NCBI GenBank assembly: GCA_943331295.2
Contig: CALQLA020000013.1
Coordinates: forward strand, 37,055-101,054
Source of the DNA: Bordetella parapertussis
GTDB lineage: Bacteria > Pseudomonadota > Gammaproteobacteria > Burkholderiales > Casimicrobiaceae
DNA length: 64,000 nt
Direction of reading: 5' to 3'
Positions 40,815 through 50,417 of the stretch are shown here, one piece after another (the stretch's first letter is position 1; each line of letters starts with the position of its first letter). The translations under genes and the position numbers were made by a program. The notes beneath the pieces are model-generated. The model was not told where the DNA came from, did not search any database, and saw nothing but the letters and a program-made list of their open reading frames with translations.

Positions 40815-42275
40815 ATGTTGCAGCCAATCGGTGCAGGACGCGACGACACCGTCGTCGCAAGTGTGCAAGCGTCGCCCCCGGTCCGGTGGGTGCTCGCGAG
40901 CCTTTCGCTGTCCGTGCTGCTGTCGTCGCTCGGCACCAGCATCGCCAACGTCGCGCTGCCGACGCTGGCGCAGGCGTTCGACGCCTCGTTCCAGGAAGTG
41001 CAATGGATCGTGCTGGCGTACCTGCTCGCGATCACCACGCTGATCGTCAGCGTCGGCCGGCTGGGCGACATCACCGGTCGCCGGCGCCTGCTGCTGTCCG
41101 GGATCCTCGTGTTCACGGTGGCGTCGATGCTGTGCGGCATCGCGCCCACGCTCCCGCTGCTGGTTGCCGCCCGCGCGATGCAGGGCATCGGCGCGGCGGC
41201 GATGATGGCGCTCACGATGGCCTTTGTCGGCGCAACGGTGCCGAAGGCGAAGACCGGCAGCGCGATGGGGCTGCTCGGGACGATGTCGGCGGTCGGCACC
41301 GCGCTCGGGCCGTCGCTGGGCGGCCTCCTGATCGCCGCGCTCGGCTGGCGCGCGATCTTCCTCGTCAACGTGCCGCTGGGGCTGCTGGCGTTGCTGCTCG
41401 CGCACCGCTACCTGCCGGCGGATCGGCGGCGGCCGAAGGCGGATCGACCCGGCTTCGACCACGCGGGCACGCTGCTCCTCGCCCTGACGCTCGCCGCCTA
41501 TGCGCTCGCGATGACGATCGGGCGGGGCAGCTTCGGCGCGATCAACGTCGCCCTGCTGGCCGCGGCCGTCGCCGGTGTCGGCCTTTTCGTGCTCGTCGAG
41601 GCGAGGGCCGTGTCGCCGCTGATCCGCCTCGCGATGTTCCGCGATCCGGTGCTGGCCGCGAGCTTCGCCATGAGCGCGCTGGTCTCGACGGTGATGATGG
41701 CGACGCTGGTGGTCGGGCCGTTCTATCTTTCCCGTGCGCTCGGGCTCGACGCGGCGCTGGTCGGTCTCGTCCTGTCGGTCGGGCCGTTTGCGGCCGCCTT
41801 GACCAGCGCACCGGCCGGCCGCGTCGCGGATCGCGTCGGCGCGCAACGGATGACCGTCGCCGGGCTCGCCGGGATCGCCGCCGGTTCGGTCGCGCTGGCG
41901 CTGCTGCCGACGGCACAGGGCGTTCCGGGCTACATCGGCGCCGTCGTCGTGATGACCGTCAGCTACGCGCTGTTCCAGACCGCCAACAACACCGCCGTCA
42001 TGGCGGAGGTGCTGCCGGACCAGCGGGGCGTCATCTCCGGCATGCTGAACCTGTCGCGCAATCTCGGGCTCATCACCGGCGCGTCGGTCATGGGCGCCGT
42101 GTTCGCGCTGGCGTCGGCGACGACCGACATCGCGACCGCGCATCCCGCGGCCGTTGCGACCGGCATGCGGATCACGTTCGCGGTCGCGGCGATGCTGATC
42201 GTCGTCGCGCTTGCGATGGCGCTCGGCAGCCGTGCGCTCGCGGCGCGCCATCCGCGCCCGGCCCTCACCCCATGA
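40815..42275 (+). CDS. MFS transporter (DHA2-like)
   Basis: SLSVLLSSLGTSIANVALPTLAQAFDASFQEVQWIVLAYLLAITTLIVSVGRLGDITGRRRLLL. Confidence 0.93.
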   Translation: MLQPIGAGRDDTVVASVQASPPVRWVLASLSLSVLLSSLGTSIANVALPTLAQAFDASFQEVQWIVLAYLLAITTLIVSVGRLGDITGRRRLLLSGILVFTVASMLCGIAPTLPLLVAARAMQGIGAAAMMALTMAFVGATVPKAKTGSAMGLLGTMSAVGTALGPSLGGLLIAALGWRAIFLVNVPLGLLALLLAHRYLPADRRRPKADRPGFDHAGTLLLALTLAAYALAMTIGRGSFGAINVALLAAAVAGVGLFVLVEARAVSPLIRLAMFRDPVLAASFAMSALVSTVMMATLVVGPFYLSRALGLDAALVGLVLSVGPFAAALTSAPAGRVADRVGAQRMTVAGLAGIAAGSVALALLPTAQGVPGYIGAVVVMTVSYALFQTANNTAVMAEVLPDQRGVISGMLNLSRNLGLITGASVMGAVFALASATTDIATAHPAAVATGMRITFAVAAMLIVVALAMALGSRALAARHPRPALTP

Positions 42276-42380
42276 AGAACACGCTCAGCTTGTTGCCGTC
42301 GAGATCGCGGAAATAGCCGGCGTAGAAGCCTTCGCCGCGCGGGCCGGCCGGGCCCTCGTCGGCGGCGCCCGACGCCGGCT
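42265..42380 (-). pseudogene. Remnant of a VOC family C-terminus
   Basis: ADEGPAGPRGEGFYAGYFRDLDGNKLSVFFMG* in a different frame immediately downstream of an intact-looking VOC ORF. Confidence 0.6.
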
Positions 42381-42388
42381 GCGGGATG

Positions 42389-42766
42389 CTATCCTCGCTG
42401 GCGCCAGGGAGGATCGAGCCGGTTGTCGCCGGCATGATAGAGGCAGATGACGTTGCCGGCCGGATCGACGAGCCGCGCTTCGCGCCATAGCCACGGCTCG
42501 TCACGGGGCTCCTGCGTGAATTGGAATCCTCTCGCGCGAAGCGCCGCGACCTGCCGGTCGAGCGCATCGCATTCGAAGTAGAGGACGGTTGCGGATGGCG
42601 CTGCGCCGGCGGGTACGGCGTGAACGGAGAACGTGGCCTCGCCGACTGTCGCCTTGAAGCGGGCGTAGTGAGGGGCATCGACGATCTGCACGAAGCCCAT
42701 CGCGCGGTAGAACGCCACGGATGCAGCGACGTCCACGGCAGGAAGCGTGACCTGATTCAGTTCCAT
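42389..42766 (-). CDS. VOC family protein
   Basis: MELNQVTLPAVDVAASVAFYRAMGFVQIVDAPHYARF; ARLVDPAGNVICLYHAGDNRLDPPWR. Confidence 0.9.
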   Translation of the reverse strand: MELNQVTLPAVDVAASVAFYRAMGFVQIVDAPHYARFKATVGEATFSVHAVPAGAAPSATVLYFECDALDRQVAALRARGFQFTQEPRDEPWLWREARLVDPAGNVICLYHAGDNRLDPPWRQRG

Positions 42767-42803
42767 CGCCGCTCCGGTGCGTTGCGCGCCGCCTGCCGGC
42801 CGG

Positions 42804-43142
42804 TCAGGCCTTCCTGACGAATTCGGTCTTCAGCTGCATCGCGCCGATCCCGTCGATCTTGCAGTCGATGTCGTGGTCGCCTTCGACGAGCCGAATGTTC
42901 CTGACCTTGGTGCCCACCTTGACGACCGACGACGAGCCCTTGACCTTGAGATCCTTGATCACGGTCACCGAGTCGCCGTCTTTCAATTCGTTGCCGAAGG
43001 CATCCTTCCACACGCGCGCGTCCTCCGCCGTCGCGGTGGCGTCCCCGCTCCACTCGTGGCCGCATTCCGGGCAGACGAGCAGGCTGCCGTCCGCATACGC
43101 GTAGACGGAGCTGCATTTGGGACAAGGCGGCAGGCCGTTCAT
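42804..43142 (-). CDS. PhnA family zinc-ribbon protein (YjdM-like)
   Basis: [97 protein letters not shown]. Confidence 0.95.
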   Translation of the reverse strand: MNGLPPCPKCSSVYAYADGSLLVCPECGHEWSGDATATAEDARVWKDAFGNELKDGDSVTVIKDLKVKGSSSVVKVGTKVRNIRLVEGDHDIDCKIDGIGAMQLKTEFVRKA

Positions 43143-43455
43143 CGACAGTCCCCCTCGAGAGGCAACGCATCGCTGCCGGCGGGATGCCGCAGCGACGGCC
43201 AGTATACGCAGGCGGGAATGCCCGCTTCCACGATCGCGCTGCCTCAGAGGCCCAGGTCGGAGAGTCCCGCGTGGCCGTCCGGACGCCGTCCCTGCGGCCA
43301 GCGGAACTTGCGCCCGTGCCCGGCGATCTGCGCGCGGCCCACGGGGAACTCGCTGCGGTTGCGCCAGCGGCGACCCGCCGCGCCGTAATCAAGCGGCCGG
43401 CAGGCCGGGCAGCGAACGACTGCACTTTCGTCGAGCCGGGTGTCGTAGGGAATCA

Positions 43456-43481
43456 GCGTAATATTGAAGACACCGTTACGC
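43456..43481. promoter_or_regulatory. Candidate LysR binding inverted repeat
   Basis: GCGTAA-N14-TTACGC 13 bp upstream of the LysR start. Confidence 0.4.
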
Positions 43482-43494
43482 GCGGAGGAATAAT

Positions 43495-44409
43495 TTGGAC
43501 CAACTCCATCTGATCGGTGTGTTCGTGGCGGTGGTCGACACGAGCGGCTTCGCCGGGGCGGCGCGCAAGCTCAACATTTCCCCGCCCGCCGTTACCCGCG
43601 CGATCAACGAACTGGAGCGCCACCTTGGCGTGCGGTTGCTGACCCGCACCACCCGCGTGGTGCGGGTGACGGAGGCGGGCGCGCGCTATGCCGAGGACTG
43701 CCGCCGCATCCTCGCCGAGCTGGCCGAGGCCGACCGGTCGGCCACCGGCATGCACGGGTCGCCGCAGGGCCGCCTGACGCTCACCGCGCCCGTGCTGTTC
43801 GGCACCAGGTTCGTCACGCCCATCGTGACCGAGTACCTGCAGAACTATCCCGGCGTCACCGCCGCCTGCTGGTTCCTGGACCGGCTCGTCAACATGATGG
43901 ACGAAGGGGTCGACGTCGCGGTGCGCATCGGCGAGCTGCCGGACTCGTCGCTGCAGGCCATCCGGGTGGGCACCGTTCGTCGCGTCATCTGCGCCGCGCC
44001 GGCCTATCTCGAGCAGCACGGCATTCCGCAAACGCCCGACGACCTGGCGCGGCTTTGCATCATCTCCGCCAGCGCGGTGACGCCGACGGCGGACTGGCGA
44101 CTGGAAGAACAGGGCGTGCCACGCATCGTCAAGGTCCAGCCGAGGATGATCACGACGACCAACGACTCCGCGCTGGCCGCGGCCGTCAGCGGATTCGGCG
44201 TCACGCGGCTCTTGTCGTACCAGGTGGCGGATCAGCTTCGCGACGGATTGTTGCAGACCGTCCTTACCGGGTTCGAGCCCGCCGCGCTGCCGGTGAGCCT
44301 GTTGCACCGCGAGGGCAGGCATGCGTCGCCGAAGGCTCGGGCGTTCCTCGACCTGGCGATCGAGCGGCTGCGCGCTAATTCTGCACTGAACGGAGCCGCA
44401 CTGAACTGA
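43495..44409 (+). CDS. LysR family transcriptional regulator
   Basis: MDQLHLIGVFVAVVDTSGFAGAARKLNISPPAVTRAINELERHLGVRLLTRTTRVVRVTEAG; TTG start. Confidence 0.93.
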   Translation: MDQLHLIGVFVAVVDTSGFAGAARKLNISPPAVTRAINELERHLGVRLLTRTTRVVRVTEAGARYAEDCRRILAELAEADRSATGMHGSPQGRLTLTAPVLFGTRFVTPIVTEYLQNYPGVTAACWFLDRLVNMMDEGVDVAVRIGELPDSSLQAIRVGTVRRVICAAPAYLEQHGIPQTPDDLARLCIISASAVTPTADWRLEEQGVPRIVKVQPRMITTTNDSALAAAVSGFGVTRLLSYQVADQLRDGLLQTVLTGFEPAALPVSLLHREGRHASPKARAFLDLAIERLRANSALNGAALN

Positions 44410-44505
44410 GCGGCGCTGAACTGACCGCAAACCCGCCGCGCTCTGCCCGTATCCGGTCGCCGGACATTCCGGCCGCACGCGGTAAGCCCGTCGGGGCGAT
44501 CGTCG

Positions 44506-45120
44506 TCACGCGGTGGCTGCGTTCGGCCCCAGCGCTTTGCGCAGCCGCGCGATCTCCTCGTGCAGCGGCGCGACGCGGGCTTCGATTTCGGCCGCGGTGA
44601 AACGCGGCGTGATGTGCTGCGGGCAGTTCCAGTCGCTGGCCTCTACGGTGATGATCACCGCGCGCTCGATGGTCGCGGGATACCCCGGCATCCCGAGGCG
44701 CGCGACCCGCGCCGGATCATCGCCGCGGTCGACGAGGCGCGCCCGCCCGAGGATCTTGAGGCGCCGCCGGTTGGCGTAGTCCATCAGGAACAGCGCCACG
44801 CGGTCGTTGCCCTGCAGGTTTCCCGCGCTGATGTACTGGACGTTGCCGCGAAAATCGGCGTACCCGAGGGTCCTGTCGTCCAGCACCTTGAGGAAGCCGG
44901 CCGGGCCTCCGCGGTACTGGACGTAGGGCCATCCCGACTCGCTCACGCTGGCCTGGTAGAAGCCGTCGCGCGCCGAGATGAACTCGACCTCGTGGGCCGT
45001 CAGCGCGTCGCGCCGGTCATCGGCGTCGTCCAGCGAGGCGTAGTTGCCGCGGCTTCCCATGCGGGCCTGCATGGCGCGGACAGCGGGCGTGAATGCGATC
45101 TTGAGGTAAGCGCGGCTCAT
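44506..45120 (-). CDS. Pyridoxamine 5'-phosphate oxidase family protein
   Basis: FISARDGFYQASVSESGWPYVQYRGGPAGFLKVLDDRTLGYADFRGNVQYISAGNLQGNDRVALFLMDYANRRRLKILG. Confidence 0.92.
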   Translation of the reverse strand: MSRAYLKIAFTPAVRAMQARMGSRGNYASLDDADDRRDALTAHEVEFISARDGFYQASVSESGWPYVQYRGGPAGFLKVLDDRTLGYADFRGNVQYISAGNLQGNDRVALFLMDYANRRRLKILGRARLVDRGDDPARVARLGMPGYPATIERAVIITVEASDWNCPQHITPRFTAAEIEARVAPLHEEIARLRKALGPNAATA

Positions 45121-45142
45121 GTCGGGTGTCGTCCAGTGGGTG

Positions 45143-45163
45143 CCGGCAGCGTGCCGCTGCCGG
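45143..45163. other. Perfect 9-bp stem-loop upstream of the PPOX gene
   Basis: CCGGCAGCG-TGC-CGCTGCCGG. Confidence 0.55.
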
Positions 45164-45317
45164 TGACCTGCACTGTGCTGGAATCGACCTGCGCCGGGAA
45201 TCGGCGGGCCGGGAAAGACACCGTTCCGCCCGACGAAATGATCGAGCGGGCAGTTGCTGACGTACGGTCAGGTTGCGGCGCGGGTGCGGGCGCTTCCCGC
45301 GCTGGACGGGCCTTCCG

Positions 45318-45745
45318 TCATCGCGTGTCGAGGAACGGCGCGATGTTCTTCATGGCCCTGGCGACGAACTCCTCCTTCTCGCCGACCGGCGCCACGTAGT
45401 GCAATGCCGATCGCGCGGCGTCCTCGCCCTCGGTGCGGGCGAGTATCCAGGCCGCCAGGTACGGCGAGGCAAGGCAGCCGCCCGCGGTGGCGACGTTGCC
45501 TGCCGCGAAGAACGGCTGGTTCAGCACTTCGACGCCGGCCTCCTGGACCCAGGGCTTGGTGACGAGATCGGTGCAGGCGGGGACGGATCCCAGCAGGCCG
45601 AGCTTCGCGAGGATGAGCGTGCCTGAGCACTGCGCGCCGATGAGCTGGCGCGCGGGATCGAGCCGCAGCGACGCCATGAGCACGGGGTCGTTGACGATCT
45701 CCCGCGTTCGTTGAAGCCCTGGAAGGTGAGGATCGCGACGTGCAT
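45318..45745 (-). pseudogene. DJ-1/PfpI family protein with internal deletion and frame change
   Basis: N-term MHVAILTFQGFNE jumps directly to out-of-frame REIVNDPVLMASLRLDPARQLIGAQCSGTLILAKLGLL; central region of the family missing. Confidence 0.75.
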
Positions 45746-45765
45746 GGGATGGACGACCAGAGGTC

Positions 45766-46602
45766 CTATGCGGCATGCTTGCGGAACATGCCGACGTGGA
45801 TGTCGCTCGGCAGGGAGGACGCGGCGAGCGCGAGGACCGCCAGTGCCGGATACATCAGCGCCGAACTCGCGACGCCTTGCGTCGATCGCAGGCGCGCCCA
45901 CAACCCGGCGACGCGCATGCTGGCAAGCGGGAACTGCTCGACCTCGCCAAACCCGTTGCCTTCCATGAATGCCTTCAGCGTCGACGGCGAGAAATAAGTC
46001 AGGTGCGGCGAGGCCAGCCCCTTCTGCCACAACCGTTCGAACGGCCCGGGCATGCCCACGGCCGCCAGCAGGCGGCTGGTGCGGAACAGTATTCCGTCGC
46101 TGGTCGGGAGGTTGATGACCAACAGGCCGTCGTCGGCAAGCAGTCGACGGGATGCCGCCAGGGCGCCGGCGGGATCAGGCAGGTGCTCGAAGACGTCGTT
46201 GAAGACGATCGCCGAGTAGGTCGTTCCTCCCGGCGGCAGCGCATCGGGAAAGAATCCCCTGTGCACGACGTGCCCGCGGGCGGCGACTTCGGTCGCGACG
46301 TCGTCGGCCGGCTCCACCGCGACGCTGCGGAATCCGCGCCTTGCCGCTTCGTCCAGGAACCAGCCGCGACCGCACCCGACCTCGAGAATCGGAGCTCCCG
46401 CCGGGACGTTGCGTGCCATGCGGTCCAGCAGGACGGCGAAGTTCTCCCGACGGAGCGTCTCGATGCCGGCAATCTCGCAGCCGGCGCCGCCGGCGAGGGA
46501 CGATTGCCAGAAGTCACATCGAGGACACCGGTTTACCCACGGCTTGATCGCGACCATGGGTGACCCGCAAACCAGGCATTGCATCTTTGCACCGTTCGCC
46601 AT
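45766..46602 (-). CDS. Class I SAM-dependent methyltransferase with N-terminal zinc-ribbon-like motif
   Basis: CLVCGSPMVAIKPWVNRCPRCDFWQS; ILEVGCGRGWFLDEAARRGFRSVAVEP; NDVFEHLPDPAGALAASRRLLADDGLLVINLP. Confidence 0.9.
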   Translation of the reverse strand: MANGAKMQCLVCGSPMVAIKPWVNRCPRCDFWQSSLAGGAGCEIAGIETLRRENFAVLLDRMARNVPAGAPILEVGCGRGWFLDEAARRGFRSVAVEPADDVATEVAARGHVVHRGFFPDALPPGGTTYSAIVFNDVFEHLPDPAGALAASRRLLADDGLLVINLPTSDGILFRTSRLLAAVGMPGPFERLWQKGLASPHLTYFSPSTLKAFMEGNGFGEVEQFPLASMRVAGLWARLRSTQGVASSALMYPALAVLALAASSLPSDIHVGMFRKHAA

Positions 46603-46618
46603 GACGTTCCCCGGTACG

Positions 46619-46925
46619 TCAGGAACCGTCCGCGATTGTACGACGATCGATCCCGTTGCATGCGACGAGCGAGACCGTCGGCGCGCGCGGCGCCCCGACG
46701 GGCACTTCCACCCCGACATACGGCGGACAGTCCGCGAACCCGTTGGCTTCGTTGCGGCGACGGGCCGACGTCATGAACAGCGCGGCTTCGAGACATGCGC
46801 TCCGGTAGCCGAACGTTCCCGCATCGGCGAGCAGGCGACCGAGCAAGCGTTCACCCAGCGTCATCCCGCGAAACGCCGGCCGGACGCAGAGGCGCCTGAT
46901 CTCGGCGACACCTACGGCCAACCGC
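46619..46925 (-). pseudogene. 5'-truncated GNAT acetyltransferase remnant
   Basis: AVGVAEIRRLCVRPAFRGMTLGERLLGRLLADAGTFGYRSACLEAALFMTSARRRNEANGF; N-terminal half absent, abuts the SDR 3' end. Confidence 0.65.
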
Positions 46926-47639
46926 CCGTGAAGTAGATGACCTGGCCGATGACGAAGCTCGATCGCCCCGATGCCAGAAAGGCAACCAGTTCGCTGATTT
47001 CCTGCGGCGTGCCGAGACGGCCCATGGGCACAACGCTCGCAATCAGCTCCCTTCCCTTCGGGTCGTCCACGAAGCGCGCGCGCGCGGGTAATACATCTCG
47101 CTGTGCAGGTAATTCGGCGCCACGACGTTGACCTGGATTCCGGCGCTCGCCACTTCGCGCGCCATCGCCAGCGCAAACGTCGTCGTCGCGGCCCGTATCG
47201 ACGTCGGGACCGCGTGGCCCTGCTCGGGACGCAACGCGCGGGCGGACGTGATGAACACGAAGCTGCCGGCCCCTCGCGCCTTCATGCCCGGCAGCAGCCG
47301 CTGCGCCAGTTGCACCGGGAACATGAAGACGGCTTCGAACGTGTTCCGCAGGTTGGCAGGCTCGATTTCGCCGATGGGTTGGGGCGTGGTCGGATGGACA
47401 TCGTTCGAAACGACGGCATCGAGTTCGATGCCGCAGGCGCCAAGCTCCGCGGCGATCGCCTCCGGGTCCTGCGCGGCGAGGCACTCGATCCCGTGCCTTC
47501 CGGCAGGGAAAGCATCGCGCGCGCCCGAGTCGATGAACGCGGCGTCGTGGCAGATGACTCGCGCGCCTTGTTCGACGAGTGTCTCGGCGACACCGGGGCC
47601 GGCGTACTGCGTGACGTTGGTGACGAGGCCGTTTCGCAT
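46912..47639 (-). pseudogene. Short-chain dehydrogenase/reductase, frameshifted at a (CG)n tract
   Basis: MRNGLVTNVTQYAGPGVAETLVEQGARVICHDAAF...APNYLHSEMYYPRAR then the frame shifts to FVDDPKGRELIASVVPMGRLGTPQEISELVAFLASGRSSFVIGQVIYFTGGWP*; total length 3n+2. Confidence 0.82.
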
Positions 47640-47773
47640 GATCGGTCCTTTACGGTGAAACGGCGATTTCAGCGCCGAACCTGCCGGGCTTGACGCGACG
47701 GAGCCTGACGCGCGGCAGCTTGTGGCCGGGTCGGGCGCCAACGCCACGGTGCCTGGGATCGACGCGCTTCGGG

Positions 47774-48226
47774 TCAGGGGACTCGCGAGGAGTGGTGGTT
47801 GACCAGCACCCACGCGCCGCCCTCGCGCTGAAACGCCATCGAGTAGCGGGACGGATTGACCACGTCCTTGCCGTCGCGGTTGTCCTTGAACGTGTAGGTC
47901 CCGCTGTTCAGCGCGACGTCGCCGTAGACCTGCACGTGCTGCTCCGTGAAGACAACCCGGGCGGAGGGACGACTGGCGGCGTTCTTGAAGTAGTCGGCGA
48001 TGGCGGCGGGCGTCGTCGCGATGGACTGCATCGTCGTTCCCCAGAAGACAGCCCCCTTGCCGTACATCGCCGTGATCCGCGCCGGGTCGCGGCTGTCGTA
48101 GGCCGCGCGCCAGGCGTCGGTCGCCGCGAGAACTTCCGCGGTGGCCTGGTCCGGAGACACCGTTGCGCCAGTGCCGGCGCATCCCGCAAGCAACAGGAAA
48201 GAAGACAGGCAGGCAATCCTCCTCAT
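47774..48226 (-). CDS. Lipoprotein with SnoaL/DUF4440-like domain
   Basis: MRRIACLSSFLLLAGCAGTG lipobox; EVLAATDAWRAAYDSRDPARITAMYGKGAVFWGT. Confidence 0.88.
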   Translation of the reverse strand: MRRIACLSSFLLLAGCAGTGATVSPDQATAEVLAATDAWRAAYDSRDPARITAMYGKGAVFWGTTMQSIATTPAAIADYFKNAASRPSARVVFTEQHVQVYGDVALNSGTYTFKDNRDGKDVVNPSRYSMAFQREGGAWVLVNHHSSRVP

Positions 48227-48340
48227 CGAAATTCTCCTCCGGGAGTTGGCGAACGGCTCAGGCGATCGCGATAAGCGCGGAACCTTCTCTCGCGACGTCC
48301 GGCGCAACAGACCACCTGGCGATCCGCAGCGAGCGACCGG

Positions 48341-48794
48341 TCAGTCGTCACGCAGGCGCTTGCGCAGGAAATGCCGGGAATGGCCATGCGGGAAGTCTTC
48401 CAGCGTGCCGAATATCTCGTAGCCTGCACGAGTGTAAAGGGCGACGCTCTGGAAGGTGAACGTATCGAGATAGGCGCCACGGCAACCCTGCGCCCGGCCT
48501 TCGGCCTCGGCATGGCGGAGCAACCGGGCCCCGACGCCCTGGCACCTGTGTTGCGGATCGACCCAGAGCGCCAGGATGTTGAGCCAGCCCAAATATATCT
48601 CGCCGTGGATTCCGCCGATAAGCGCATGGTCCGCGCGGCGCGCCGTCACGCAGAGGCGCGTGATCGTGCCGTCGCCGGTGTGCTCGGTATTCGCTCGGGA
48701 CAACCCGTCGAAAATCGCGCGCGTGACGTCGGCGCCGGGTTCGCTTTCGACGGCGATGCGCAGGGTGTCGGATAACGGCAGGGTCGATGGCATG
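48341..48794 (-). CDS. GNAT family N-acetyltransferase
   Basis: NILALWVDPQHRCQGVGARLLRHAEAEGRAQGCRGAYLDTFTFQSVALYTRAGYEIFGTLEDFPHGHSRHFLRKRL. Confidence 0.92.
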
Positions 48795-48837
48795 TTGTCC
48801 GATCGTGGGGGGCCGTGGGGCCGGGCGTCACCGCGCT

Positions 48838-49263
48838 TCACGCCTTTGCCGGCCAGGTGCCGCGCGGCGGAATGGCGTAGGTGCCCACCGCATGGGCCAC
48901 CGGCAGCGCGACGCCGTCGGAGTACAGCGACACCGCGCCGACGGCGAGCGACCTGCCGACCTTCATCAGCCTGCAGACGGCGATGATGTCCGCGTTGGCC
49001 AGCGGCTTGCGCATGAAGTTGACGGTGAGGCTCGTGGAGACGACGAGCGGGACGATGCCGATCTCGCCCATGATGGCTACGTAGAGCGCGACGTCGGCGA
49101 CGGCCATCAGCACCGGGCCGGACACCGTGCCGCCGGGCCGCAACTCGGCGACGCTGACGGGGTGCCGGACCGTCGCGCCGAAGTCGCCCACGGCGTCGAC
49201 CGTGCACTTCGTCTGCGGGAATTCGGCCTCGAGGAACGCGGCGATCGCGGTTGTGCTGGGCAT
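48838..49263 (-). CDS. PaaI-type hotdog-fold thioesterase
   Basis: FGATVRHPVSVAELRPGGTVSGPVLMAVADVALYVAIMGEIGIVPLVVSTSLTVNFMRKP. Confidence 0.9.
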   Translation of the reverse strand: MPSTTAIAAFLEAEFPQTKCTVDAVGDFGATVRHPVSVAELRPGGTVSGPVLMAVADVALYVAIMGEIGIVPLVVSTSLTVNFMRKPLANADIIAVCRLMKVGRSLAVGAVSLYSDGVALPVAHAVGTYAIPPRGTWPAKA

Positions 49264-49379
49264 GGCGCAGGGCGGAGTCGGGCTCGTTCGTGCCGGCTAG
49301 CGTACCAGTTGTGGAGCACGCCGCGATAGCGATCGGCGACGTGACGCCGTCTGCGGGCACGGATGCCTCGAACGCCGGG

Positions 49380-49847
49380 TCAGGCAACTGGCGGAAAGGA
49401 CTTGGACATCTGCGCCAGCTTGATGCCGGCGATGGGCGTGGTGTACTCGACGACGCGGTAGTCGTGGCGCTCGTAGAAGGGAACGTTCCTTTCCATGATC
49501 GTGTTCGTTGTCAGGTCCACGCGCTCGATGTCTCCAAGCGCCGCCTCGAGTGCGCTGAGCAACGCGGAACCGACGCCTTTCCCATGCCTGGACGGCGCGA
49601 CGGCAAGCGCGCGAATCGTGCAAACCCGACCCTCGATCAGCCCCCGGACGTAGCCCACGATGCGGTCGTCTTCCCTCGCAACGAGCGCAATCCCGTGCCG
49701 GACGTGCTCCGCAATCGCCGCCATCGGCTCCTGGAGGGGCGGGATATCCTGCGTGCCGCATCGGCGACCCTCGTCCTCGAAGGCGAGCATCTGGAGGCTG
49801 TGCATGGCGGCGACATCGGAGTCACGCGCGCGATTGATGGTGAGCAT
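49380..49847 (-). CDS. GNAT family N-acetyltransferase
   Basis: MLTINRARDSDVAAMHSLQMLAFEDEGRRC; LAVAPSRHGKGVGSALLSALEAALGDIERVDLTTNTIMERNVPFYERHDYRVVEY. Confidence 0.9.
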   Translation of the reverse strand: MLTINRARDSDVAAMHSLQMLAFEDEGRRCGTQDIPPLQEPMAAIAEHVRHGIALVAREDDRIVGYVRGLIEGRVCTIRALAVAPSRHGKGVGSALLSALEAALGDIERVDLTTNTIMERNVPFYERHDYRVVEYTTPIAGIKLAQMSKSFPPVA

Positions 49848-49985
49848 GTCTCGAGTCGCTCGGGCTTACCGGTTAGCTTGGGGGCCGCCGCGGCGGCGTC
49901 GGCGCTGCGGGGGCGCAGATGATCTCGCGTGGCAATTGTGGCTCCCGTATCTTGCGCAGGGTACGTCTTGGCGAACGGTCGGGCC

Positions 49986-50417
49986 TCACCGGTTCGCCCA
50001 CAGGGAGATAGCGCCGATTGCATAGAGCACCCCGAGCACGAGGCAGATGCTCGACGAAACCAGCCAGAACGTTGTGGAGTTTTCCGGGAACGCCGGCTTC
50101 AGCAGCGGGAATGCCAGCGCGCGCAAGAGGAAGGTGACGCAGACCGCGACGAGGACGAACCCGGTGCCAGGTAGCTCGCCGATGACTCGCGCCGCCGAGA
50201 AAGCATACAGCGCCCAAACAAGCAGGACGCCCGCTATCGCCAGGGTGATGAGGGTTGGCTGGAGCTTTCCTGCCTCAACGGCGCGAGCCATGCGTTCGCC
50301 TGCGCCCATGAAGCGATAGGCCGGAGCACCGAGTCGTATGCATGCGAGGTGCGCCAGCGCGGCGATTGTGGTGAGCGTGCCGGCTGCAAGAAGTGCGGCA
50401 AGGCCGGCGTTGTGCAT
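49986..50417 (-). CDS. Small integral membrane protein, hypothetical
   Basis: MHNAGLAALLAAGTLTTIAALAHLACIRLGAPAYRFMGAGERMARAVE...; four hydrophobic segments. Confidence 0.75.
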   Translation of the reverse strand: MHNAGLAALLAAGTLTTIAALAHLACIRLGAPAYRFMGAGERMARAVEAGKLQPTLITLAIAGVLLVWALYAFSAARVIGELPGTGFVLVAVCVTFLLRALAFPLLKPAFPENSTTFWLVSSSICLVLGVLYAIGAISLWANR

